A stretch of 64,000 nt of DNA from Flavobacteriales bacterium (GTDB lineage Bacteria; Bacteroidota; Bacteroidia; Flavobacteriales; Flavobacteriaceae). The stretch's first letter is position 1; the number at the start of each line of letters is the position of its first letter. Location: the NCBI GenBank assembly GCA_018335925.1, contig JAGXRF010000018.1:1-64000 (forward strand), in the 5' to 3' direction. The notes beneath the pieces are model-generated. The model saw only the letters and a list, made by a program, of their open reading frames with translations. It ran no database searches and was not told the origin of the DNA. Below are positions 18,560 through 28,467 of the stretch, piece by piece. Position numbers and translations under genes: made by a program.

Positions 18560-19957
18560 ATGTCGTCTCATTACGAAGCACCCATTAGAAAACCCTTAGT
18601 TATTGGAGATAAATCTTATCATGATGTAACTGTTGATGTGGCTGCTCCTGTAGAAGGAAGAGCTAACAAACAATGGTGGACTGTATTCTACATTGCACTT
18701 GCAGCTATGTTGTGGGGAGTAGGATGTATGGTATATACGGTATCTACTGGTATTGGAACTTGGGGTTTAAATAAAACTGTAGGTTGGGCTTGGGATATCA
18801 CTAACTTTGTATGGTGGGTAGGTATTGGTCACGCTGGTACCTTAATCTCTGCTGTATTATTGTTATTCCGTCAAAAATGGAGAATGGCCATCAACCGTTC
18901 TGCAGAAGCAATGACCATCTTTTCAGTAATGCAAGCTGGTTTGTTCCCAATCATTCACATGGGTCGTCCTTGGTTAGCATATTGGGTATTGCCTATTCCA
19001 AACCAATTTGGTTCTTTGTGGGTAAACTTTAACTCGCCATTATTATGGGACGTGTTTGCAATTTCAACTTATTTGTCGGTATCCTTAGTATTCTGGTGGA
19101 CAGGTTTATTGCCTGACTTTGCAATGTTAAGAGATAGAGCGATTACCCCATTCACCAAAAGAATTTACAGTGTACTTTCTTTCGGTTGGAGTGGAAGAGC
19201 TAAAGATTGGCAACGTTTTGAAGAGGTTTCTTTGGTATTAGCAGGTTTAGCTACCCCTTTAGTACTTTCTGTACATACCATTGTATCTTTTGACTTTGCT
19301 ACTTCGGTTATTCCAGGTTGGCACACTACCATTTTCCCTCCATACTTTGTTGCTGGTGCTATTTTCTCTGGTTTTGCCATGGTAAACACTTTATTGATAA
19401 TCATGCGTAAAGTATCTAATTTGGAAGCTTATATCACCATCCAACACATCGAATTGATGAACATTGTAATCATGATTACTGGTTCTATTGTTGGGGTTGC
19501 TTATATCACAGAATTATTTGTTGCATGGTATTCTGGAGTAGAATACGAACAATATGCCTTTTTAAACAGAGCAACTGGACCTTACTGGTGGGCTTATTGG
19601 GCTATGATGACATGTAACGTGTTTTCTCCTCAAGTAATGTGGTTTAAAAAGATTAGAACAAGTATTTTCTGGTCGTTCTTAATTTCCATTGTAGTAAACA
19701 TTGGGATGTGGTTTGAGAGATTTGTAATTATTGTGACTTCATTGCACAGAGATTACTTGCCATCTTCTTGGACGATGTTCTCTCCATCTTTTGTAGATAT
19801 AGGAATTTACATTGGTACGATTGGTTTCTTCTTTGTACTGTTCTTATTATATGCTCGTTCATTCCCAGTGATTGCTCAAGCAGAAGTAAAAACCATTTTG
19901 AAATCATCTGGAGAAAATTATAAAAAGAAAAGAGAGTCTGAAGGTTCTCATCATTAA
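18560..19957 (+). CDS. actC: Alternative complex III subunit ActC (NrfD-like quinol site)
   Basis: 465 residues with about ten membrane helices and an NrfD/PsrC-like sequence (WVGIGHAGTLISAVLLLFRQ, IIHMGRPWLAYWVLPIPNQFG, RDYLPSSWTMFSPSFVDIGI). ActC carries the quinol-oxidation site at the periplasmic side in solved complexes. Length and position between actB and actD are canonical. Confidence 0.95.
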   Translation: MSSHYEAPIRKPLVIGDKSYHDVTVDVAAPVEGRANKQWWTVFYIALAAMLWGVGCMVYTVSTGIGTWGLNKTVGWAWDITNFVWWVGIGHAGTLISAVLLLFRQKWRMAINRSAEAMTIFSVMQAGLFPIIHMGRPWLAYWVLPIPNQFGSLWVNFNSPLLWDVFAISTYLSVSLVFWWTGLLPDFAMLRDRAITPFTKRIYSVLSFGWSGRAKDWQRFEEVSLVLAGLATPLVLSVHTIVSFDFATSVIPGWHTTIFPPYFVAGAIFSGFAMVNTLLIIMRKVSNLEAYITIQHIELMNIVIMITGSIVGVAYITELFVAWYSGVEYEQYAFLNRATGPYWWAYWAMMTCNVFSPQVMWFKKIRTSIFWSFLISIVVNIGMWFERFVIIVTSLHRDYLPSSWTMFSPSFVDIGIYIGTIGFFFVLFLLYARSFPVIAQAEVKTILKSSGENYKKKRESEGSHH

Positions 19958-19978
19958 TAAATTAGATAGATAAAAGTT

Positions 19979-20503
19979 ATGAGTCACCAAGTTATTCATG
20001 CACTATACAACGATGACGATGTTTTAATGGATGCCGTAAAAGCAACCAGAAAAGCCCATCATCATATTGAAGAAGTTTACACACCATTTCCAGTTCACGG
20101 ATTGGATAAAGCAATGGGATTGGCACCAACCAGATTAGCAATTACTGCTTTTTTGTACGGATGTGTTGGTTTAGCTATAGCTACTTGGATGATGAACAAC
20201 ATCATGATCGTAGATTGGCCTCAAGACATTGGTGGTAAACCAAGTTTTAGCTATTTGCAAAACATGCCTGCTTTTGTACCAATCATGTTTGAAATGACGG
20301 TTTTCTTTGCAGCTCACTTAATGGTGATTACTTTTTACATGCGAAGCAAATTATGGCCATTTAAAGAAGCAGAAAATCCAGATGTAAGAACTACAGACGA
20401 TCATTTTTTAATGGAAGTAGCTGTAAATAACAATGCAGAAGAATTAGAAAGCTTCTTAAAAAGCACTGGTGCAGTAGAAGTTAAATTGGTTGATAAACAT
20501 TAA
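19979..20503 (+). CDS. actD: Alternative complex III subunit ActD (DUF3341)
   Basis: 174 residues, a DUF3341 protein. A soluble N-terminal part with AVKATRKAHHHIEEVYTPFP is followed by two membrane helices (about 54-76 and 98-122) with the linking segment DWPQDIGGKPSFSYL, conserved in the family. It has no cofactor and helps build the membrane part of the complex. Standard position in the operon. Confidence 0.93.
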   Translation: MSHQVIHALYNDDDVLMDAVKATRKAHHHIEEVYTPFPVHGLDKAMGLAPTRLAITAFLYGCVGLAIATWMMNNIMIVDWPQDIGGKPSFSYLQNMPAFVPIMFEMTVFFAAHLMVITFYMRSKLWPFKEAENPDVRTTDDHFLMEVAVNNNAEELESFLKSTGAVEVKLVDKH

Positions 20504-20536
20504 TAGCAAAGGTTTTTCCTTTTAAATAAGTATACA

Positions 20537-21100
20537 ATGAAAAGATTGCAACATATCGCACTTTTAGCACTCCTAGGTTGGGTAGGTGTTTCTTGTCAAG
20601 ATAAAGCAAAACCAAACTATGAGTTTTTTCCAAACATGTATCGTTCGGTTGGTTATGAAACCTATGCGGAGTCGGATGCATTTAATGGAGAAAATCAAAT
20701 TAAAGGTCAAACCGCTCAGTTACCTGTAGAAGGAACTGTGAAAAGAGGATATGAACCTTATGATATTCCAAATACACCTGAAGGTTACGCTTTAGCAAAA
20801 GCTACCTTAAAATCACCTTTAGATTCTATCTCTGAAAAAGATGCTAAAAAAGGTGCTGAGTTATATGGTATCTACTGTGCAATTTGTCATGGAGAAAAAG
20901 GTGATGGCCAAGGAAATTTGGTAAAAAGAGAAAAATTCTTAGGGGTTCCTAGCTATGCAGATAGACCAATTACTGAAGGTAGTATCTTCCACGTAGTAAC
21001 TTATGGTTTAAATTCCATGGGTTCTCATGCAAGTCAGTTGTCTCAACAAGAGCGTTGGTTGGTTTCTAAATACGTTTTAGAACTTAAGAGTAAACTTTAA
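20537..21100 (+). CDS. actE: Alternative complex III subunit ActE (monoheme cytochrome c lipoprotein)
   Basis: 187 residues. Lipobox WVGVSC with Cys20, so lipid-anchored at the periplasmic face. An N-terminal extension (MYRSVGYETYAESDAF) is followed by a class I cytochrome c domain with one heme site, CAICHGEKGDGQG (114-118), and a likely Met axial ligand in GLNSMGSHASQL. Proposed exit point of electrons towards the oxidase. Confidence 0.94.
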   Translation: MKRLQHIALLALLGWVGVSCQDKAKPNYEFFPNMYRSVGYETYAESDAFNGENQIKGQTAQLPVEGTVKRGYEPYDIPNTPEGYALAKATLKSPLDSISEKDAKKGAELYGIYCAICHGEKGDGQGNLVKREKFLGVPSYADRPITEGSIFHVVTYGLNSMGSHASQLSQQERWLVSKYVLELKSKL

Positions 21101-21123
21101 TTTGAATTAGAATTACAAACACT

Positions 21124-22419
21124 ATGTATCAGTTTTCAAACAGATTGCGATTGTTTTCTTTGGCTTTGATGGTTGCCGGCTTAATCGGTGTTGTTTATAG
21201 CTTTATGGACAGACCTCATTCCTTAAAAGATGTTGAAAAGAAACTCGAAGCTCATCATGACCATCATGATCATGGAGCAGATGCTGCTCATGTGCACGAA
21301 CATGACGAAGAGCATTTAGAGCATGTGTACCATCAATTAAATAACAAGCCATGGGCTGCTGTTTATACTGCTGCACTTTTCTTTTTGTTATTATCATTAG
21401 GTGTTTTGGCATTCTATGCTATTCAAAATGCTGCACAAGCTGGTTGGTCTCCAGTTTTATTTAGAGTAATGCAAGGGATTACTGGTTATTTACCTGTAGG
21501 TTCTATTGTTTTCTTTATCCTTTTGGTTTTAGCTGCATTGCATGTTGGTCACAATGGGATGTTTATATGGATGGATAAAGAAGTGGTTGCAGAAGATAAA
21601 TTAATTCAAGGAAAAACAGGATATTTAAATGTTCCTTTCTTTTTAATTAGAGCAGCTATCTTTTTGTTAGGATGGAATTTTTATAGATACTTGTCTAGAA
21701 AATTATGTTTGGCACAAGATGCCTCAAATGATAATAGCAATTACAAGAAGAACTTCAAGTGGTCTGCTGGATTCTTAGTTTTCTTTATTGTTACAGAATC
21801 TATCATGTCATGGGATTGGATTATGTCTTTAGATCCACACTGGTTTTCTACCTTGTTTGGTTGGTATGTATTTGCTAGTTTCTTTGTAAGTGGTATAACT
21901 GTAATTGCTTTGGTAACCTTGTATTTAAAATCTAGAGGTTATTTGGAAGATGTTAACACTAGTCATATCCATGATTTAGCTAAATTTATGTTCGGTATTT
22001 CCATCTTTTGGACCTACCTTTGGTTCTCACAATTTATGTTGATTTGGTATTCTAATATTCCTGAAGAAGTAACGTATTATGTGACTAGAATAGAACATTA
22101 TACATTACCATTTTGGGGAATGTTGGCATTAAACTTTATCTTCCCATTGTTAATCTTAGTAAATACAGAATTCAAACGTATTACTTGGATTATTGTAATG
22201 GCAGGTGTCGTGATTTTATTTGGTCACTATATTGACTTCTTCAACATGATCATGCCTGCAACCGTGGGAGACCAATGGTTTATTGGAGCAGGAGAATTAG
22301 GTGCCTTGAGTTTCTTCTTAGGATTATTTATCTTGGTGGTATTTACTACCTTAACTAAAGCTCCTTTGGTTCCTAAGAGAAATCCATTTATTGAAGAAAG
22401 TAAACATTTTCATTATTAA
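21124..22419 (+). CDS. actF: Alternative complex III subunit ActF with His-rich loop
   Basis: 431 residues with about ten membrane helices, related to ActC and annotated in the family as quinol:cytochrome c oxidoreductase quinone-binding subunit 2. Family features include SIMSWDWIMSLDPHWFSTLFGWYVF and FLLIRAAIFLLGWN. Between helix 1 (about 8-28) and helix 2 (about 74-95) lies a His-rich stretch with 11 His in residues 44-70 (AHHDHHDHGADAAHVHEHDE). It might bind metal or be a flexible charged loop. Confidence 0.93.
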   Translation: MYQFSNRLRLFSLALMVAGLIGVVYSFMDRPHSLKDVEKKLEAHHDHHDHGADAAHVHEHDEEHLEHVYHQLNNKPWAAVYTAALFFLLLSLGVLAFYAIQNAAQAGWSPVLFRVMQGITGYLPVGSIVFFILLVLAALHVGHNGMFIWMDKEVVAEDKLIQGKTGYLNVPFFLIRAAIFLLGWNFYRYLSRKLCLAQDASNDNSNYKKNFKWSAGFLVFFIVTESIMSWDWIMSLDPHWFSTLFGWYVFASFFVSGITVIALVTLYLKSRGYLEDVNTSHIHDLAKFMFGISIFWTYLWFSQFMLIWYSNIPEEVTYYVTRIEHYTLPFWGMLALNFIFPLLILVNTEFKRITWIIVMAGVVILFGHYIDFFNMIMPATVGDQWFIGAGELGALSFFLGLFILVVFTTLTKAPLVPKRNPFIEESKHFHY

Positions 22420-22438
22420 TATTGTAAAAAGTTAAAGA

Positions 22439-23596
22439 ATGACATCTTTATTAATCATAGTAGTTCTCGCACTTTTAGCTGTTGCTGTTTGGCAACTAAC
22501 CAAAATTTACGATTTAACACAAGTTGGAAAAGCTGAGGATAATTCAGAAATTGCCAATGACAACGATAATAATGTAAATGGTTATTTGATGTTTGCCTTT
22601 TTAGGATTCATCTATATTTTCACTATTTATTCTTTTGCTAAATGGGGTCACTTAGTTTTAGGGACACCTGCATCAGAACACGGTACAGATTACGATCGTT
22701 TGATGTGGATTTCCATGGTATTGATTTTGTTTGTACAAACAGTAACCCAAGCATTATTACATTATTTTGCTTACAAATACAGAGGTAAACAAGGAAACAA
22801 AGCTTTGTTTTTTGCAGATAATAATCGTTTAGAATTTATTTGGAGCATCATTCCTGCCATTACATTAGCTGGTTTAATTTTATACGGTTTGTATACTTGG
22901 ACCGATATCATGTTTGTAGATGAAGAGGACAAAGATGCTTTAGTGGTTGAAATTTATGCAAAACAATTTGGTTGGGAAGTTAGATATGCAGGAGAAGATA
23001 ATGTATTAGGGAAAGCCAATGTGAGATATATTGAAGGCATCAATACTTTAGGTGTTGACCAAGCAGACCCTTATGCCCAAGATGATATCCAAAGCAATGA
23101 ATTGTATTTACCAAAAGGTAAAAGAGTAATTTTTAAAATTCGTTCGCAAGATGTACTACACTCTGCATATATGCCGCATTTTAGAGCACAAATGAACTGT
23201 GTTCCAGGGATGGTTACTCAATTCTCATTTATTCCAACTGTTACCACAGATGAAATGAGAGCTCTACCTGAAATTCAGGAAAAAGTTAAAAACATTAATG
23301 AAATAAGAGCTCAAAAAAGTAAAGCTTTGGCTGCAAAAGGAGAAGAAGCTCTAGAACCTTACACATTTGATTACTTACTATTATGTAATAAAATTTGTGG
23401 TGCTTCGCACTATAATATGCAAATGAAGATTGTGGTTGCTGAGCCAGCAGAATTCAAAAAATGGATTGCTGACAAGAAAACTTTCGGACAAACAATGAAA
23501 GAGCAACAAGAGCAAAATGCACCACAGGCTGTTCCTGCTGAAACAACAACTTCTATTACAGATTCTACTGTAGTAGCAATGAATATGAAAAAATAA
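22439..23596 (+). CDS. coxB: Cytochrome c oxidase subunit II (CuA)
   Basis: 385 residues. Membrane helices lie at the N-terminus (about 3-20, 50-70, 93-112 and 133-155), one or two more than the textbook two. The periplasmic cupredoxin domain has the first CuA His in VLHSAYMPHFRAQM (about 241). The remaining ligands follow an insertion of about 50 residues: C316, C320, H324 and M327 in CNKICGASHYNMQM. Electrons arrive from ActA/ActE. It sits 19 bases downstream of actF, so complex III and oxidase are made from one transcript. A Gln/Ala/Thr-rich tail follows. Confidence 0.95.
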   Translation: MTSLLIIVVLALLAVAVWQLTKIYDLTQVGKAEDNSEIANDNDNNVNGYLMFAFLGFIYIFTIYSFAKWGHLVLGTPASEHGTDYDRLMWISMVLILFVQTVTQALLHYFAYKYRGKQGNKALFFADNNRLEFIWSIIPAITLAGLILYGLYTWTDIMFVDEEDKDALVVEIYAKQFGWEVRYAGEDNVLGKANVRYIEGINTLGVDQADPYAQDDIQSNELYLPKGKRVIFKIRSQDVLHSAYMPHFRAQMNCVPGMVTQFSFIPTVTTDEMRALPEIQEKVKNINEIRAQKSKALAAKGEEALEPYTFDYLLLCNKICGASHYNMQMKIVVAEPAEFKKWIADKKTFGQTMKEQQEQNAPQAVPAETTTSITDSTVVAMNMKK

Positions 23597-23624
23597 GCTA
23601 TAAAAATATAATTTACTTTTAATT

Positions 23625-25421
23625 ATGTCAGTTCACGAAACATCTCACGATCATTCACACGACCATGGTCATCACCACAAAGAAACTTTTATTACAAAGT
23701 ATATCTTTAGTATTGACCATAAGATGATTGCCAAACAATACCTTATTTCAGGTATTATTATGGGAGTTATTGGGGTTGTAATGTCTTTGTTATTCCGTAT
23801 GCAATTAGCATGGCCGGAGGAGTCTTTCGGTGTGTTTAAATTATTGTTAGGAGAAAACTTTGCTCCAGGTGGAGTAATGCGTAACGATATCTACTTAGCC
23901 TTAGTGACCATACATGGTACCATCATGGTTTTCTTTGTATTAACTGCTGGTTTAAGTGGAACATTTAGTAACCTGTTAATTCCGTTACAAATTGGTGCGA
24001 GAGATATGGCCTCAGGATTCATGAACATGTTGTCATATTGGTTATTCTTCCTATCATCTGTAATCATGGTTGCCTCATTATTTGTAGAATCTGGTCCAGC
24101 TTCTGCAGGATGGACCATTTATCCACCATTGAGTGCCTTGCCTCAAGCAATTCCTGGTTCTGGAACCGGGATGACACTTTGGTTGGTTTCTATGGCAATT
24201 TTTATTGCTTCTTCTTTAATGGGGTCATTAAATTATGTGGTTACAGTTATTAATTTAAGAACCAAAGGGATGTCTATGACAAGATTGCCATTAACTATTT
24301 GGGCTTTCTTCGTTACTGCAATTATCGGTATTGTATCGTTTCCGGTTTTATTATCAGCAGCTTTATTGTTAATTTTTGATAGAAGTTTTGGTACTTCTTT
24401 CTTCTTGTCTGATATTTTTATTTCTGGTGAAGTTTTACATTACCAAGGAGGTTCTCCTGTATTGTTTGAGCACTTATTCTGGTTTTTAGGTCACCCTGAA
24501 GTATATATTGTATTATTGCCAGCCTTAGGAATTACATCTGAAGTAATTGCAACCAATGCTCGTAAACCAATTTTTGGTTACAGAGCGATGATTGCTTCTA
24601 TTGTAGCAATTGCATTTTTATCCACTATTGTATGGGGTCACCACATGTTCGTTTCTGGGATGAATCCATTTTTAGGTTCTGTATTCACCTTTACAACTTT
24701 ATTGATTGCTATTCCATCTGCAGTGAAAGCATTTAACTATATTACTACTTTATGGAAAGGTAATTTACAAATGAATCCTGCTATGTTATTTTCAATTGGT
24801 TTGGTTTCTACTTTTATTACTGGTGGTTTAACAGGTATTATTTTAGGAGACTCTACTTTAGATATCAACGTGCATGATACTTACTTTGTGGTTGCTCACT
24901 TCCACTTGGTAATGGGTATTTCCGCTTTGTACGGATTCTTTGCGGGTGTGTACCACTGGTTCCCAAAAATGTTTGGAAGAATGATGAATAAGAATTTAGG
25001 CTATGTTCATTTCTGGGTTACTGCTGTTTGTGCTTATGGTGTATTCTTCCCAATGCACTTTATTGGAATGGCAGGTTTACCACGTAGATATTATACCAAT
25101 ACTGCATTTCCACTATTTGACGATTTACAAAACGTGAATGTAATTATTACCATGTTTGCTTTAATTGGTAGTGCTTTCCAATTATTGTTCTTATGGAATT
25201 TCTTCTATAGTATTTTTTATGGTAAGAAAGCAGAACAAAACCCATGGAGATCTAATACTTTAGAGTGGACTACTCCAGTGGAACATATCCACGGAAACTG
25301 GCCAGGGGCAATCCCGGAAGTACACCGTTGGCCTTATGACTACAGCAAACCAGGAGCAGAGGATGATTTTATTCCGCAAACTGTTCCTATGGGTAAAGAT
25401 GAAGTTCAGTTGCATCATTAA
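23625..25421 (+). CDS. coxA: Cytochrome c oxidase subunit I
   Basis: 598 residues, 12 membrane helices. Catalytic subunit holding low-spin heme and the heme a3-CuB centre. Key motifs are FWFLGHPEVYIVLLPALG (CuB His and the cross-linked Tyr), WGHHMFVSGM (His pair on CuB) and HDTYFVVAHFHLVMG (heme ligands). The N-terminus has eight His in the first 20 residues (HDHSHDHGHHH). Ends the act-cox operon and is followed by a strong terminator. Confidence 0.97.
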   Translation: MSVHETSHDHSHDHGHHHKETFITKYIFSIDHKMIAKQYLISGIIMGVIGVVMSLLFRMQLAWPEESFGVFKLLLGENFAPGGVMRNDIYLALVTIHGTIMVFFVLTAGLSGTFSNLLIPLQIGARDMASGFMNMLSYWLFFLSSVIMVASLFVESGPASAGWTIYPPLSALPQAIPGSGTGMTLWLVSMAIFIASSLMGSLNYVVTVINLRTKGMSMTRLPLTIWAFFVTAIIGIVSFPVLLSAALLLIFDRSFGTSFFLSDIFISGEVLHYQGGSPVLFEHLFWFLGHPEVYIVLLPALGITSEVIATNARKPIFGYRAMIASIVAIAFLSTIVWGHHMFVSGMNPFLGSVFTFTTLLIAIPSAVKAFNYITTLWKGNLQMNPAMLFSIGLVSTFITGGLTGIILGDSTLDINVHDTYFVVAHFHLVMGISALYGFFAGVYHWFPKMFGRMMNKNLGYVHFWVTAVCAYGVFFPMHFIGMAGLPRRYYTNTAFPLFDDLQNVNVIITMFALIGSAFQLLFLWNFFYSIFYGKKAEQNPWRSNTLEWTTPVEHIHGNWPGAIPEVHRWPYDYSKPGAEDDFIPQTVPMGKDEVQLHH

Positions 25422-25447
25422 TAAATAACCAATTATTAATTCCGAAT

Positions 25448-25475
25448 AACTCCACATTTTGTGGAGTTTTTTTGT
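25448..25475 (+). terminator. Terminator of the act-cox operon
   Basis: Perfect 9-bp stem AACTCCACA (25448-25456) and TGTGGAGTT (25460-25468), a 3-base loop, then a T run. It lies 27 bases after the coxA stop. Confidence 0.92.
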
Positions 25476-25532
25476 TTAATTAACTTTTAATACCAACTCT
25501 AACCTCCTATATTTGCTTATAAAACTAGTACT

Positions 25533-27824
25533 ATGCACAAGGATACGAAACGAAGAGAAGCTTTATTATACCATGCCAAACCGCAACCCGGAAAAATTCA
25601 GGTAGTTCCCACTAAAAAATATGCAACCCAACGTGATTTGTCCCTTGCATATTCACCTGGGGTAGCAGAACCATGTTTGGAAATAGCCAAAGACGTTAAC
25701 AATGTTTATAAATATACTGCTAAAGGTAATTTAGTTGCTGTAATTTCCAACGGAACAGCTGTTTTAGGTCTTGGTGATATTGGTCCAGAGGCATCAAAAC
25801 CAGTAATGGAAGGAAAAGGTTTGTTGTTTAAAATTTTTGCAGATATTGATGTTTTTGACATCGAAGTGGACACCAAAGATGTAGAAGCATTTATCCAAAC
25901 AGTAAAGAACATCGCTCCAACTTTTGGCGGAATTAACTTAGAGGATATCAAGGCTCCAGAATCATTTGAAATTGAAAGGAGATTGATTGAGGAATTAGAT
26001 ATTCCAATCATGCATGACGACCAACACGGAACGGCAATTATTTCAGGAGCTGCATTATTAAATGCTTTAGAGCTTGCCAATAAAAAAATAGACCAAGTTA
26101 AAATGGTGGTTTCAGGAGCTGGTTCTGCTGCTTTGGCTTGTTGTAATTTGTTTTTATCCCTCGGAATGAAAATGCAAAATATTTTCATGTTCGGAAGAGA
26201 TGGACTTTTATTCGAAGGAAAGGAAGGTTTGTCAGATGCACAAATAAGCTATACCATTGGCAAAAAACCAATGACGATGACAGAGGCATTGACTAATGCA
26301 GATGTTTTTTTAGGGTTATCAGCAGCCGATGTTTTAACTCCAGAAATGTTACTTGTGATGAGTCATGACCCAATAGTGTTTGCTATGGCTAATCCAAAAC
26401 CGGAAATTGATTACAATCTGGCCATTGCCACAAGAAAGGATATCATCATGGCTACCGGAAGATCTGACCATCCTAACCAAGTAAATAACGTATTGGGGTT
26501 CCCATACATTTTTAGAGGTGCATTAGATGTTCGAGCCAAAAAAATTAACGAATCCATGAAAATGGCAGCGGTATATGCCCTAGCTGAATTAGCAAAAACT
26601 CCGGTGCCGGAGCAGGTAAACATTGCCTATGGAGAAACCAAATTGGTTTTTGGAAGAGATTACATCATCCCAAAACCGTTTGACCCAAGATTGATTACCA
26701 CGGTAGCACCAGCAGTTGCAAAAGCAGCCATGGAGTCGGGTGTAGCAAGAAACCCAATCCAAGATTGGAATAAATATGAAGAAGAATTAGCAGAACGTTT
26801 AGGTAACGACAATAAAATGGTTCGTTTGTTGGCTAATCGAGCCAAAACCGATCCTAAAAAAATTGTTTTTGCAGAAGCGGATCATTTTCAGGTGCTAAAA
26901 GCTGCTCAAATTGTTTTTGAAGAAGGTATCGGAATTCCAGTTTTGTTAGGAAATAAAGAAACCATCCACGAGTTAAAACATGACCTTGGATTTGAAGCTG
27001 ATTTAGAAATTTTAGATCCAAAAGCAAAGGATTGTGATGATTTGCGTAACAAGTTTGCCAAGTCATATTGGAAAAAATACCAAAGGGATGGCGTTACATT
27101 ATTAGATGCCCAAAAATGGATGAGAGAACGAAATTACTTTGCCTCTATGATGGTGAATGAAGGACAAGCAGATGCCATGCTTACAGGTTATAGCAGAAGT
27201 TATCCTACAGCGATCAAACCAATTTTACATTTGGTAGACAAAATGCAAGGGGTAACAAGAATAGCATCTACCAATTTGATGATGACTAAGCGTGGGCCAA
27301 TGTTCTTTTCAGACACTGCAATCAATGTAAATCCAAATGCAGAGGAATTGGCCAAAATAGCTATCATGACTGCCAAAACAGTTCGTATGTTTGGAATGGA
27401 ACCTGTAATTGCGATGGTTTCTTATTCTAACTTTGGTTCTTCTACCATACAAAATGCTAAAAAAGTTTCAGAAGCAGTTGAGATTTTGCATAAAATCCAA
27501 CCTGATTTAATCGTGGATGGAGAAATTCAAGCCGATTTTGCTTTAAATCCTGAATTATTAAAAGACAAATTTCCGTTTTCAAAATTATCCGGGAAGAAAG
27601 TCAATACATTAGTTTTCCCAAATTTAGAATCTGCCAACATCACTTATAAATTAATGAAAGAATTGTATGAAGTAGAATCTATTGGTCCAATCATTATGGG
27701 GTTAGATAAGCCAGTTCACGTATTTCAATTAGGAGCAAGTGTTGAAGAAATGGTAAATATGGCAGCTGTAGCTGTTGTGGATGCTCAAGAAAAAGGAAAG
27801 CGAACCAAAGCAACTAAGAAATAA
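25533..27824 (+). CDS. maeB: NADP-dependent malic enzyme with phosphotransacetylase-like domain
   Basis: Oxidatively decarboxylates malate to pyruvate, making NADPH. 763 residues. The N-terminal malic domain has SLAYSPGVAEPCLEI and IMHDDQHGTAIISGAALLNAL. The NAD(P)-binding domain is around VKMVVSGAGSAALACCNLF. The C-terminal 330 residues, from about 425, are a phosphate acetyl/butyryltransferase-like domain (KKIVFAEADHFQVLKAAQ, DGEIQADFALNPE), usually thought to be regulatory. This is the common MaeB architecture. A TATATTTG -7-like element lies at 25508-25515. Confidence 0.96.
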   Translation: MHKDTKRREALLYHAKPQPGKIQVVPTKKYATQRDLSLAYSPGVAEPCLEIAKDVNNVYKYTAKGNLVAVISNGTAVLGLGDIGPEASKPVMEGKGLLFKIFADIDVFDIEVDTKDVEAFIQTVKNIAPTFGGINLEDIKAPESFEIERRLIEELDIPIMHDDQHGTAIISGAALLNALELANKKIDQVKMVVSGAGSAALACCNLFLSLGMKMQNIFMFGRDGLLFEGKEGLSDAQISYTIGKKPMTMTEALTNADVFLGLSAADVLTPEMLLVMSHDPIVFAMANPKPEIDYNLAIATRKDIIMATGRSDHPNQVNNVLGFPYIFRGALDVRAKKINESMKMAAVYALAELAKTPVPEQVNIAYGETKLVFGRDYIIPKPFDPRLITTVAPAVAKAAMESGVARNPIQDWNKYEEELAERLGNDNKMVRLLANRAKTDPKKIVFAEADHFQVLKAAQIVFEEGIGIPVLLGNKETIHELKHDLGFEADLEILDPKAKDCDDLRNKFAKSYWKKYQRDGVTLLDAQKWMRERNYFASMMVNEGQADAMLTGYSRSYPTAIKPILHLVDKMQGVTRIASTNLMMTKRGPMFFSDTAINVNPNAEELAKIAIMTAKTVRMFGMEPVIAMVSYSNFGSSTIQNAKKVSEAVEILHKIQPDLIVDGEIQADFALNPELLKDKFPFSKLSGKKVNTLVFPNLESANITYKLMKELYEVESIGPIIMGLDKPVHVFQLGASVEEMVNMAAVAVVDAQEKGKRTKATKK

Positions 27825-27881
27825 GACCCTTTATTAACAAATTTTTTTAATACATTTGAGCGTGACTCTTTACCAAAAATA

Positions 27882-28463
27882 ATGATTGCTCAAATACAAG
27901 GAAAACTAATAGAAAAAAATCCCACCGACTTGGTTATTGATTGCCAAGGGGTGGGATATTTTATTCAAATATCATTACATACTTTTTCTAAATTACCAGA
28001 ATCAGATCATATAAAAGTGTATATCCATCAGGTATTTAGAGAAGATGGTCAATTTTTATTTGGCTTTGCGGATAAGGTAGAACGCGAATTGTTTCGACAT
28101 TTAATTTCTGTCTCCGGAATAGGTGCAGGAATTGCAAGAACCATGTTATCCTCTTTAGATCCACGAAGCATCATACAAGCATTGGTGAATGGCGATGTTG
28201 CAACCATACAATCCATCAAAGGGATAGGAAGTAAAACTGCCCAAAGAGCAGTGATCGAGTTAAAAGAAAAAATGCTAAAATTGTACGATTTAGAGCAAGA
28301 ATTACCGGTTTTAAACAATACAAACAAAGATGAAGCGTTATCTGCTTTGGAGGTGTTGGGCTTTAACAAAAAATTAGCAGAAAAAGTAGTAGATAAATTA
28401 CTTCGCGAACAGCCCGAAAGCACTGTTGAAAATATCATTAAATACGCTTTAAAAAATTTATAA
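27882..28463 (+). CDS. ruvA: Holliday junction branch migration protein RuvA
   Basis: Tetrameric junction-binding subunit that loads RuvB. 193 residues: an N-terminal OB fold (MIAQIQGKLIEKNPTDLVIDCQGVGY), central helix-hairpin-helix motifs (LISVSGIGAGIARTMLSSL and IQSIKGIGSKTAQRAVIELK), and a C-terminal RuvB-binding domain (DEALSALEVLGFNKKLAEKVV). A TACATTTG -7-like element lies at 27851-27858. The TTG start of sprA follows 4 bases after the stop, so the two genes are coupled, as in many Flavobacteriia. Confidence 0.97.
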   Translation: MIAQIQGKLIEKNPTDLVIDCQGVGYFIQISLHTFSKLPESDHIKVYIHQVFREDGQFLFGFADKVERELFRHLISVSGIGAGIARTMLSSLDPRSIIQALVNGDVATIQSIKGIGSKTAQRAVIELKEKMLKLYDLEQELPVLNNTNKDEALSALEVLGFNKKLAEKVVDKLLREQPESTVENIIKYALKNL

Positions 28464-28467
28464 TATT

